Shown: one piece after another, positions 1 to 5,246 of the stretch | How the letters are laid out: each line of letters opens with the position of its first letter | Position numbering within the stretch: position 1 is the first letter of the stretch | Assembly: GCA_029934875.1 (NCBI GenBank) | Contig: JAOZLK010000195.1 | Span: 2,422-7,667 of the forward strand | Source of the DNA: Bacteroidales bacterium | GTDB taxonomy: Bacteria; Bacteroidota; Bacteroidia; Bacteroidales; GCA-2748055 | Length of the DNA: 5,246 nt | Direction: 5' to 3' | Translations under genes and position numbers: made by a program | The notes under the pieces: model-generated | What the model was told of the DNA's origin: nothing | Database searches by the model: none | Seen by the model: the letters and a program-made list of their open reading frames with translations, nothing else

Positions 1-51
1 TTAATGAATTCCAGTTAGCCTGACGGCCCCATCTATGCTAGAAAATCCCAC

Positions 52-87
52 AAAAAAAAGAGCATCGGATTATCCAATGCTCTTTTT
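52..87 (-). terminator. Intrinsic terminator, probably bidirectional
   Basis: An 11-bp perfect stem is formed by 55-65 and 77-87 (AAAAAGAGCAT paired with ATGCTCTTTTT). One C/A mismatch follows, then three further pairs (GGA/TCC) close a 3-nt loop. On the minus strand the stem runs into eight consecutive T residues (52-59). It begins 31 nt past the stop codon of the gene at 119-592, which is the expected place for a Rho-independent terminator of that transcript. Because the stem itself is flanked by A and T runs, it can also terminate plus-strand transcription entering from the left. That would suit a convergent gene just outside the window. Confidence 0.88.
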
Positions 88-118
88 GATAAGAATATTT
101 TTATAGTCTCTACGACAA

Positions 119-592
119 CTAGTAGTCAAACTCCCCGATTACCGGGATATTTTCCAGGAGAGTCGCGCGAATCGCACTTGCAAAATAGTTTTCCAGGTGG
201 TAGAATTGTGCAGCAGCTTTTGATCCGGAGGATTTCTTGATTTTTTTGTAATAGGAATCAATCAGTTTATCGGAAGCCTTCCTTTGCTTAACCCACGCAG
301 CCATGGTGGCATCAGTTTGCTCATCAGTCATTCCTTCAAATTCTTCTGAATATTTTTCCAGCAGGGTAATGCGTGTTTTACCAAGAGCTTTTCGCTCGGT
401 TTCGTAAAGATCGTAATTGGTCCAGAATGCATCTTTGGCTTCCCCGTCCAGGTTAATAAAGGAAGAAACCATGGCTTTTTTCTCACTTCCAAAAATGGAT
501 TGAAAAAAATCGACTTCTTCTGCATTTGACTGGGATTTTGCCATTGGAGCCATCATCAATGCGGCAATAGCAATAAAAAATAATTTTTTCAT
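119..592 (-). CDS. Small exported helical protein, weakly Spy/CpxP-like; function unknown
   Basis: This is a 157-residue protein. Residues 1-20 form a typical signal peptide: two Lys, a hydrophobic stretch FFIAIAALMMAP, then a likely cut near AKS/QS. I chose the ATG at 592; the reading frame stays open to a TTG at 619, but starting there would put nine polar residues in front of the signal peptide. The mature part is predicted almost entirely helical, highly charged and Cys-free. The segment around residues 53-97 (FW..Y..YETERKALGKTR, then LLEKY and MTDEQ) follows the pattern of Bacteroidota Spy/CpxP-like periplasmic proteins, where FWPIYxxY, a basic helix and an LTDEQ turn recur. A true LTxxQ repeat is not seen, so the resemblance is only suggestive. 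The protein ends with a hydrophobic helix and NIPVIGEFDY. It lies 90 nt downstream of the FKBP gene on the same strand. An imperfect -7 box, TTTATTTG (640-647), lies in that gap without a convincing -33 partner, so it may be read from its own weak promoter or by read-through. Confidence 0.8.
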   Translation of the reverse strand: MKKLFFIAIAALMMAPMAKSQSNAEEVDFFQSIFGSEKKAMVSSFINLDGEAKDAFWTNYDLYETERKALGKTRITLLEKYSEEFEGMTDEQTDATMAAWVKQRKASDKLIDSYYKKIKKSSGSKAAAQFYHLENYFASAIRATLLENIPVIGEFDY

Positions 593-682
593 GATTTGAT
601 TGGAGTTTTGATTATACAATTTTTATTACCCTATGTAGACAAATAAAGAGGGGTTTGGTTCGAAAAAGATTAAAAGATTCTC

Positions 683-1375
683 TTATTTAATTCCCAGGAG
701 TTCAATTTTAAAAATTAGTACTGAATTGGGGGGGATAGGTCCGGTACCCTGGCTGCCGTAGCCCAATTCTGAGGGTATGTAGAGCATGTAGGTTGATCCT
801 ACAGGCATTAGCTGAACCCCTTCAGTCCAACCCGCGATTACCCTGTTCAGGGGAAAGGAGATGGGTTCACCGCGCTCGTAAGAGCTGTCAAAAACTGTCC
901 CATCCATAAGGGATCCTTCGTAATGAACTTCAACCTCTGAGGTATCCGCTGGCATGGGGCCATCCCCTTTGACAAGAACTTCGTATTGAAGTCCTGATGC
1001 TGTGGTAGTAACACCTTCGCGAGCAGCATTTTCTTTCAGGAAATTGGCTCCTTCCTGTTCTACCAGGCTGGCCTCTTCGTTGGCTTCTTCCTGTTCTCTT
1101 TCCTGAAGAGTCATTTGAAGCTGCCTGAAAATTGCCTCTGTAACTTGCTGGCTGTACGTGGTGGTTCCTTTCATCGCCCCTGCCAGACCGGCTATAACCA
1201 GGTCAGGATCGGCCTCAAAGGGGAGTGTTTGGAAATCGTAGCCCAGTGTCAGCCCCAGGAAGTAACTGACTGAGTCAAGCTCAGTATTGAGTATGGGGTC
1301 TTTTCCGTCGCTGTCATTTTGAGCTGCCATGGCAAGGGAGGCCAGGAGTAAGGTAAGGGTCAGTACTTTTTTCAT
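683..1375 (-). CDS. Exported FKBP-type peptidyl-prolyl cis-trans isomerase (FkpA/Mip type)
   Basis: This 230-residue protein catalyses cis-trans isomerisation of Xaa-Pro bonds and acts as a folding helper outside the cytoplasm. Residues 1-18 are a signal peptide (MKKVLTLTLLLASLAMAA). No lipobox Cys is present, so it is probably soluble rather than a lipoprotein. Residues 30-118 match the FKBP N-terminal dimerisation domain, starting with DSVSYFLGLTLGYD and continuing into a long Glu-rich helix. Residues 126-230 are the FKBP catalytic domain. Residues equivalent to the FKBP12 pocket are visible: Tyr152 (VHYEG), Phe162 and Asp163 (VFDSS), Phe174, Val179-Ile180, Trp183, Tyr206 (LGYGSQG) and Phe222, followed by the terminal IELLGIK strand. 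FKBP12 His87 is not conserved, which is usual in this branch. The length fits the family. The start is the only ATG ahead of the signal peptide, and its leader is A-rich with no clear Shine-Dalgarno. It follows the histidine kinase gene by 55 nt and probably has its own promoter in that gap. Confidence 0.94.
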   Translation of the reverse strand: MKKVLTLTLLLASLAMAAQNDSDGKDPILNTELDSVSYFLGLTLGYDFQTLPFEADPDLVIAGLAGAMKGTTTYSQQVTEAIFRQLQMTLQEREQEEANEEASLVEQEGANFLKENAAREGVTTTASGLQYEVLVKGDGPMPADTSEVEVHYEGSLMDGTVFDSSYERGEPISFPLNRVIAGWTEGVQLMPVGSTYMLYIPSELGYGSQGTGPIPPNSVLIFKIELLGIK

Positions 1376-1395
1376 ATTTTTTCTTTAAGCGAGGA

Positions 1396-1425
1396 CGAAA
1401 ATAAGCAAAGAAGTGCTTAGTTCAA
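1396..1425 (-). promoter_or_regulatory. Putative Bacteroidota-type promoter for the FKBP gene
   Basis: On the minus strand, TTG at 1423-1425 is separated by 19 nt from TATTTTCG at 1396-1403. This fits the Bacteroidota housekeeping pattern (TTTG, 19-21 nt, TAnnTTTG) with one mismatch in each box. Transcription would start near 1390, leaving a leader of about 15 nt before the ATG at 1375. The same stretch contains a 6-bp hairpin (1402-1407 with 1414-1419) ending in only four T residues, too weak to count as a terminator for the kinase gene. The FKBP gene may therefore be transcribed both from here and by read-through. Confidence 0.35.
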
Positions 1426-1430
1426 TAGGA

Positions 1431-3452
1431 TCAGGCAGGTATTTCAATAATAAAGTGCACGAAACCCTCCCGGTTTTCAGCTCGGATTGAGCCCTCGTGC
1501 TCCCTGATCAGGGTGTAGGAGATGGAGAGTCCCAGCCCTGTTCCCTCACCAGGAGCCCTGGTGGTAAAGAAGGGGTCAAAAAGCTGTCGCAGATGCTCTT
1601 CTTTAATGGCCGGACCATTGTTTGAGATATCCAGAACCACATTTGAGCCTTCCAGGCTTGTGCTTATTGAGATAAGTCGTTCACCCTCTTTTATTTGATT
1701 TGTGGCGAATATGGCATTATCGATTACATTCAGGATTACCTGGTGCATTTTATCCTGGAAAACAGGGGCGGGTTCTGTAAGCTGATATTCCTTTCTGACT
1801 ATGGTTTGGTCAGTCAGTTTGGATTGGAGGAAAAGCAAGGTATTGTCAATAATGTCGTGAAGATCTGACAGGTTTTTTTGTGAAGATCCCCTGTGCGAGA
1901 AAGTCATTAGTGCCTTCACAATCTCGGTGGCTCTTTCCAGCCCGTCGAAAGCCAGCTTTGTGGCCTTTATGCGTCTGCATGCCTTTTCTTCCTCCGACAT
2001 GTTGCTTCCTTCCTTGTCGGTCTCCTCAATGATGCCCAGTCCGCCGGAAATAAAATTCAGGGGATTGTTGATTTCATGGGCCACACCGGCTGTGAGTGTT
2101 CCAAGGGAGGCCATTTTTTCAGATTGCACCAGGTGTTGCTGGGTGGCCTTCAACTCCTCAATCACACTCTCCAGTTCACTATTTTTATCAAGCAGGTCAA
2201 GGGATTGAGAGCGAATTTTTACATTGGCCCGTTCAAGTTCATCCTTTTGTTCCTCCAATAGAACATTCCTTTCCCTGGTTTTATAAGCCGAGCGTATCAG
2301 GAGAAAGAGGATAGTCAGAAGCAGAATGAATCCTGCTATTGCACTATAGTTGATGATCTTTCTTTGCCTGATCTGGAGGTCCTTCAGGCGGTTGTCCAGG
2401 GTAAGCCTTTCAATTTCCACCTCCTGGGACTTAAGGTCGAAAAAGATCTCCAGTTTTGCCAGTCTCTCCTTAAATGCTGCATTGTTCAGGCTGTCGTTCA
2501 GGCTCGTGTACTTTATAAAGTGTAGAAGAGCCGAATCATATTTGTTTTCAATGGAATCGATGCGATACATGTTATGATAGTACTGACTTGTCTCTGTAAG
2601 CCTGTTATAACTGTCCAGGGCGGTCTTGGCTTTTTCCGCATAGCGCCTGGCCCGTTTCAGATTTCCGTCCAGGATGTAAGCCAGGGTGATTGAGTTATAA
2701 AGATTGCTAAGATGCTTCGAGCTGTAACGCTCAATGTCATAATTCTTCTCCAGGTCATTAAAGATGCCAAGGGCATATTCGATCCGGCCCGTGTAGAGAT
2801 TCACATCGCCCATATTGTAATAAGTCAGGATCACCTGTTCGCGGCTGTCAACCTGCTTTGCAAGTTCATTGGCCTCCCTGAAAAGGATAAATGCCGAATC
2901 CCTCTGTCCGGTATTGCCGTATACCGCGCCCTTCGCATTGATTCCACTGATTATCAGGATGGTGTCATTAATTGCATAGCCTATTACCGAGGCCCTTGTG
3001 TAGTATTTCAGTGCCGACTCGAACTGGTTCAGGTACCAGTAAGCATTGCCGATTAGCATCAATGCCCTTGCTTCCTTGTCCGGGATTCCCAGTTGCTCGA
3101 AAGCATCCAGGGCCTCCTCAAGGTAAGTAATCGCCTCCTCTTTCACTCCCAGGTAGTCATAGAACAGGCCTATGGAAAGCTTGGAATCTGCTATCAGGGT
3201 TTTGGAGCCAAGTATCTCGGCCTGGCGAAGTGCTTCCCTGGAAAGCTCAAGGGCTGTTTCAATATCCTTGTTGGCGATCTCTGCAGCAATTTTCAGCCTG
3301 ATTTCAGCCTGCATCCTGCTTACCTGGGTGGTGTCCAGCAGGGCCCACAGAGAATCGATATAGGATGCCTTCAGAGAATCGGTATCGGATCCCTTCAGGG
3401 TCGATGAAAATATCCCAAGGAAAAGGAATATATATATGATTCTGGATGGCAT
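1431..3452 (-). CDS. TPR-containing membrane sensor histidine kinase
   Basis: This 673-residue kinase uses the ATG at 3452. A TTG directly before it (3455) is in frame but a poorer choice, and a stop at 3471-3473 limits the frame. Residues 1-21 look like a signal peptide or signal anchor. About seven TPR-like helical pairs span residues 49-322. A coiled coil (325-363) leads to one membrane helix (366-387, SAIAGFILLLTILFLLI). A second coiled coil (392-443) joins the kinase. This topology places the TPR sensor outside the membrane and the kinase in the cytoplasm. The HisKA motif AGVAHEINNPL carries phospho-acceptor His459 (codon 2076-2078). The ATPase domain has the N box (QVILNVIDNA, Asn579), F box FDPFF (625-629) and G2 box GTGLGL (637-642). 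The G1 box reads NNGPA, with Asn611 where the adenine-contacting Asp normally sits. There is no receiver domain and no response regulator in the window, so the partner is unknown. The upstream spacer holds a good -7 box, suggesting it starts its own transcript. Confidence 0.94.
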   Translation of the reverse strand: MPSRIIYIFLFLGIFSSTLKGSDTDSLKASYIDSLWALLDTTQVSRMQAEIRLKIAAEIANKDIETALELSREALRQAEILGSKTLIADSKLSIGLFYDYLGVKEEAITYLEEALDAFEQLGIPDKEARALMLIGNAYWYLNQFESALKYYTRASVIGYAINDTILIISGINAKGAVYGNTGQRDSAFILFREANELAKQVDSREQVILTYYNMGDVNLYTGRIEYALGIFNDLEKNYDIERYSSKHLSNLYNSITLAYILDGNLKRARRYAEKAKTALDSYNRLTETSQYYHNMYRIDSIENKYDSALLHFIKYTSLNDSLNNAAFKERLAKLEIFFDLKSQEVEIERLTLDNRLKDLQIRQRKIINYSAIAGFILLLTILFLLIRSAYKTRERNVLLEEQKDELERANVKIRSQSLDLLDKNSELESVIEELKATQQHLVQSEKMASLGTLTAGVAHEINNPLNFISGGLGIIEETDKEGSNMSEEEKACRRIKATKLAFDGLERATEIVKALMTFSHRGSSQKNLSDLHDIIDNTLLFLQSKLTDQTIVRKEYQLTEPAPVFQDKMHQVILNVIDNAIFATNQIKEGERLISISTSLEGSNVVLDISNNGPAIKEEHLRQLFDPFFTTRAPGEGTGLGLSISYTLIREHEGSIRAENREGFVHFIIEIPA

Positions 3453-3481
3453 CAAAAACAGCTTGGATTTCTATCTATTAA

Positions 3482-3499
3482 AAATGCACAAAATGCACA
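3482..3499. repeat. Perfect 9-bp tandem direct repeat in the kinase leader
   Basis: AAATGCACA occurs twice head to tail at 3482-3490 and 3491-3499 (TGTGCATTT twice on the coding strand). It lies 30-47 nt ahead of the kinase ATG and downstream of the predicted transcription start. It may be a regulator half-site pair or simple slippage; the sequence alone does not decide. The existence of the repeat is certain, its function is not. Confidence 0.6.
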
Positions 3500-3521
3500 G
3501 AATAAAAAAGGTTTGCCCATT

Positions 3522-3529
3522 CAAATATA
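3522..3529 (-). promoter_or_regulatory. Putative -7 promoter element for the histidine kinase gene
   Basis: The minus strand reads TATATTTG, a perfect match to the Bacteroidota -7 consensus TAnnTTTG, in a very AT-rich spacer. Transcription would begin near 3515, giving a leader of roughly 63 nt. No TTTG or TTG is found at the usual 19-21 nt upstream. The -33 zone instead holds AATTAAACGCCC, next to a 12-bp palindrome, which could point to dependence on an activator. The absence of a -33 box keeps the confidence moderate. Confidence 0.45.
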
Positions 3530-3553
3530 GAATCATTATATATTAAGGGCGTT

Positions 3554-3565
3554 TAATTCGAATTA
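3554..3565. promoter_or_regulatory. 12-bp palindrome, possible operator
   Basis: TAATTCGAATTA is a perfect inverted repeat, 3 nt past the stop codon of the SDR gene. It starts 24 nt upstream of the TATATTTG box, which places it about 38-50 nt before the predicted kinase transcription start, on or just beyond the -33 region. A dimeric DNA-binding protein could use such a site. With no loop it would not make a useful RNA hairpin. AT-rich palindromes of this size also arise by chance, so the regulatory role is conjecture. Confidence 0.3.
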
Positions 3566-3568
3566 CCT

Positions 3569-4588
3569 CTAAATCATTTTATCGGCCTGGTCGGTGTAGT
3601 CCTTATGGTCCTGGTCAATGGACCTGAGGAGATCCAGCGACCGGGCCCATAATTTTTCTCCCTCATGGACCTCATATACTTTGGGGTCCATTTTTTTTGG
3701 ATTAAACATGTGCAGGTATTCATTGCTTCTTCCTTCATAATCGGGTGAGAGAGCCATGTATACAACGGGCAATGCCGCTTTGGCCGGTGATTTAAAGACA
3801 ATGCGGAATATCCCCTTCAGGGTCATCCGAAGCAGCCAGGGTGCCTCCTTTAATATATTTGAGGATACTGGACCCGGGCAAATTACATTGATACTGAGCC
3901 TGGTCGACTCCCTGTTGATCCTTCTCGACAATTCGGTAGCATAGGTATTCAACACCAGCTTGAAGTAGCTGTAGTTGGATATGCCCTTTGAAACCCCATA
4001 TTTAAAGTAGCTTCCGAATTCATCATAATCAATGTAGGTGGCACCCTGGTGTGAGTCGCTGGAGATGAAGATCATTTTTGAAAGGGGAGCCTCTTCTTTC
4101 AGCTCAACAACGCCCTTGCTGAGCAAGAGTTGAGAAAGGATGACATTGGACAGGTAGTTTACCAGGAACATTTCATCCTGTCCTGAAGCTGTTTGTCGTG
4201 AACCCGGCAGGGCAGTCGCAGCATTAAAAATGCAAATATCAATTTTAATCTCTCTTTTTGCCAGCAACTGGACAAACTGGTGAATGGTTTCGATCTTACT
4301 GAGATCAAGGTAGAGTATTTCCACTTTTTCCGATGCGGACTCCTTCTTCACCTGTTCCCCCGCTTCAGGGATTTTGCTTCGTCCGGCCATGATTACCCTG
4401 GCTCCGCGCTTTGCAAATTCCACAGCCAGTCCATATCCCAGTCCCGAATTTGCCCCGGTAATAAGGACCGTTTTTTCTTCGGCCCGATCTTCATCAGAAA
4501 ACCTGGATTCAAGTTCCTGCTTTGCAAAAAAATCTTTTACCCCTGCAAGTGAGGCTACCACCGGATTTGTAAACCGACCTTCAGCCAT
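3569..4588 (-). CDS. Short-chain dehydrogenase/reductase, retinol dehydrogenase/LPOR-like
   Basis: This 339-residue SDR is predicted to be a cytoplasmic NAD(P)(H)-dependent oxidoreductase acting on a carbonyl/alcohol or related bond; the substrate is unknown. The Rossmann cofactor motif is TGANSGLG (44-51). Arg70 in the MAGRS segment after the second strand favours NADP(H), as in retinol dehydrogenases. Asp95 (LDLS) contacts adenine. NAA (122-124) replaces the common NAG, and Asn144 is the fourth catalytic-tetrad residue. Ser177 (ISSDSH) and Tyr206-x-x-x-Lys210 (YSYFK) complete the active site. The CPGP turn is at 237-240. FKSPAKAALPVVYMAL (265-280) and EGRSNEYL strongly resemble the C-terminal part of retinol dehydrogenases. 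Two features are less usual: about 38 charged residues precede the Rossmann fold, and a charged tail follows residue 313. The start is the ATG at 4588, 8 nt after the stop of the upstream paralogue, so the two are almost certainly cotranscribed. The family call is secure; the biochemical role is not. Confidence 0.92.
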   Translation of the reverse strand: MAEGRFTNPVVASLAGVKDFFAKQELESRFSDEDRAEEKTVLITGANSGLGYGLAVEFAKRGARVIMAGRSKIPEAGEQVKKESASEKVEILYLDLSKIETIHQFVQLLAKREIKIDICIFNAATALPGSRQTASGQDEMFLVNYLSNVILSQLLLSKGVVELKEEAPLSKMIFISSDSHQGATYIDYDEFGSYFKYGVSKGISNYSYFKLVLNTYATELSRRINRESTRLSINVICPGPVSSNILKEAPWLLRMTLKGIFRIVFKSPAKAALPVVYMALSPDYEGRSNEYLHMFNPKKMDPKVYEVHEGEKLWARSLDLLRSIDQDHKDYTDQADKMI

Positions 4589-4596
4589 GATTTTAA

Positions 4597-5246
4597 CTAT
4601 TTCATTATTTGTTTTTCAAGTTTTTCTGAGAGCTCCCACAGGCGTTTCCCATTCTTGGGATCTGTGGCTTTCTCGTCCATCTCCTTTTGTTGCATCAGGA
4701 ACATGTAGTTAGCACTTGTTCCCTCAAGTGCCTTTGATGCAGCAAGGTAGATGACGGGCTCGCAGGCCTTTTTCGGCGAGCGGAAGAATATACCGAACAC
4801 CAGTTTGAGCAGGGGCTGAAACAAAGCCGGGGCTTCCCGGGCAATGTTGGAATTTACTGGTCCCGGACAGAGTGCAAAAACGGAGCACTGCACTTTCCCA
4901 TCCGGATTCATTCGGCGGGAAAGTTCGCTGGCCATGGTCAGAAGGAGTAATTTGTAATAGCCGTACATCGCTACCGATTGCTTGATTCCATAGGGCTCGA
5001 AGGATCCAAATTTCCCCCACTCGAAAGCAGAAGGATTTCTGTGACTTTCAGAGGCGACAAAGATAATCCTGGGAAGTTCAGGACCGGCCTGGTTTAGAAT
5101 TTTCTTTTTTTCAAACTCTTTGGCAAGCAGGAACTTGGCAAAGTAGTTAACCGCGAACATCTCATCCAGGCCCTCTTTTATAGCCCTGCTTTTCTTTGCC
5201 ACCATGGCTGCATTGCATACGATGATGTCCACTGTTCCAAATCTTT
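4597..5246 (-). CDS. Short-chain dehydrogenase/reductase, paralogue of the next gene (5' end outside window)
   Basis: Only the C-terminal 215 residues are visible. The frame remains open through 5246, and its first visible codons read RFGTVDIIVCNAA, the middle of an SDR fold. The GTG at 5230-5232 is therefore an internal Val codon and not the start. Roughly 90-120 residues with the TGxxxGxG cofactor motif should lie upstream. Counting from the first complete codon (Arg, 5242-5244), NAA is at 11-13, catalytic Ser65 lies in VASESH, and Tyr94-x-x-x-Lys98 is in YGYYK. A CPGPVNSN turn and FFRSPKKACEPVIYLA follow. The ending KRLWELSEKLEKQ recalls the KVWExSEKL tail of LPOR. It shares motif order and extended similarity with the downstream SDR: 17 of 34 residues are identical around the active site by my alignment, from FGSFEPYG to ELSRRM. 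This indicates an old tandem duplication. The two enzymes may act on related substrates or form a heteromer; that part is inference. Confidence 0.9.
   Translation of the reverse strand, partial: RFGTVDIIVCNAAMVAKKSRAIKEGLDEMFAVNYFAKFLLAKEFEKKKILNQAGPELPRIIFVASESHRNPSAFEWGKFGSFEPYGIKQSVAMYGYYKLLLLTMASELSRRMNPDGKVQCSVFALCPGPVNSNIAREAPALFQPLLKLVFGIFFRSPKKACEPVIYLAASKALEGTSANYMFLMQQKEMDEKATDPKNGKRLWELSEKLEKQIMK

Noticed and set aside
1..23. C-terminal tail of a plus-strand gene (NEFQLA then TGA)
   Set aside because: Six codons are too few to support a gene; it is kept only as a hint alongside the two-way terminator.
611..616. TATAAT on the minus strand ahead of the 157-residue protein as a -10 box
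   Set aside because: Bacteroidota housekeeping promoters use TAnnTTTG rather than TATAAT, no matching -35 lies at 17 nt, and AT-rich spacers produce this hexamer often.
1402..1419. Hairpin TAAGCA/TGCTTA after the kinase stop codon as an intrinsic terminator
   Set aside because: The stem is only 6 bp with four T residues after it, so it is too weak; the site fits better as part of the FKBP promoter region.
1927..3407. Several plus-strand open frames of 60-114 codons opposite the kinase gene
   Set aside because: They lie antisense to a clear, full-length conserved protein, have no recognisable domains and no leader signals; they are shadows of its codon use.
3504..3550. Bulged hairpin (GCCC at 3547-3550 with GGGC at 3515-3518) followed by six T residues on the minus strand, as a terminator for the SDR operon
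   Set aside because: The stem is mostly A-T with several bulges, the T run is displaced by five bases (AAACC), and the structure overlaps the better supported -7 box.
5230..5232. GTG as the start codon of the upstream SDR
   Set aside because: The frame continues open to the window edge with SDR-like residues RFGT, and starting here would remove the whole cofactor-binding motif.

Overview
The window carries five protein genes, all on the minus strand. Read 5' to 3' along that strand they run from position 5246 down to 119. The style suggests a Bacteroidota genome, probably a Bacteroidales or Marinilabiliales-like lineage. The clues are moderate GC in genes with AT-rich spacers, A-rich leaders with little Shine-Dalgarno character, TAnnTTTG-type -7 boxes, and a TPR histidine kinase with the architecture common in that phylum. 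This assignment is inference; no rRNA or marker gene is visible.

Region 3569-5246 holds two adjacent paralogous short-chain dehydrogenases (SDRs) separated by 8 nt and almost certainly cotranscribed. The upstream one runs off the window edge and lacks its N-terminal nucleotide-binding half here. Both resemble the retinol-dehydrogenase / light-dependent protochlorophyllide reductase (LPOR) side of the classical SDRs, but their substrate cannot be read from the sequence. A 116-nt AT-rich spacer follows. It contains a perfect TATATTTG -7 box, a 12-bp palindrome and a 9-bp tandem repeat.

Region 1431-3452 encodes an export-signal / TPR / transmembrane / histidine kinase protein. Its sensor half is predicted to lie outside the cytoplasmic membrane. 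The kinase has an intact phospho-acceptor His, N box, F box and G2 box, but Asn replaces the usual Asp of the G1 box. No response regulator lies in the window.

Region 683-1375 encodes an exported FKBP-type peptidyl-prolyl isomerase of the FkpA/Mip type with all recognisable pocket residues. Region 119-592 encodes a small exported helical protein faintly like Spy/CpxP. A strong, nearly symmetrical intrinsic terminator at 52-87 closes the cluster.

The sensor kinase, folding catalyst and small helical protein all act in or sense the cell envelope. An envelope-quality-control neighbourhood, similar in content to the enterobacterial Cpx/sigma-E regulons, is a reasonable hypothesis but not shown by the sequence. 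I see no mobile element, CRISPR array, RNA gene or clearly new system. The most distinctive points are the SDR pair, the altered G1 box and the structured control region in front of the kinase gene.
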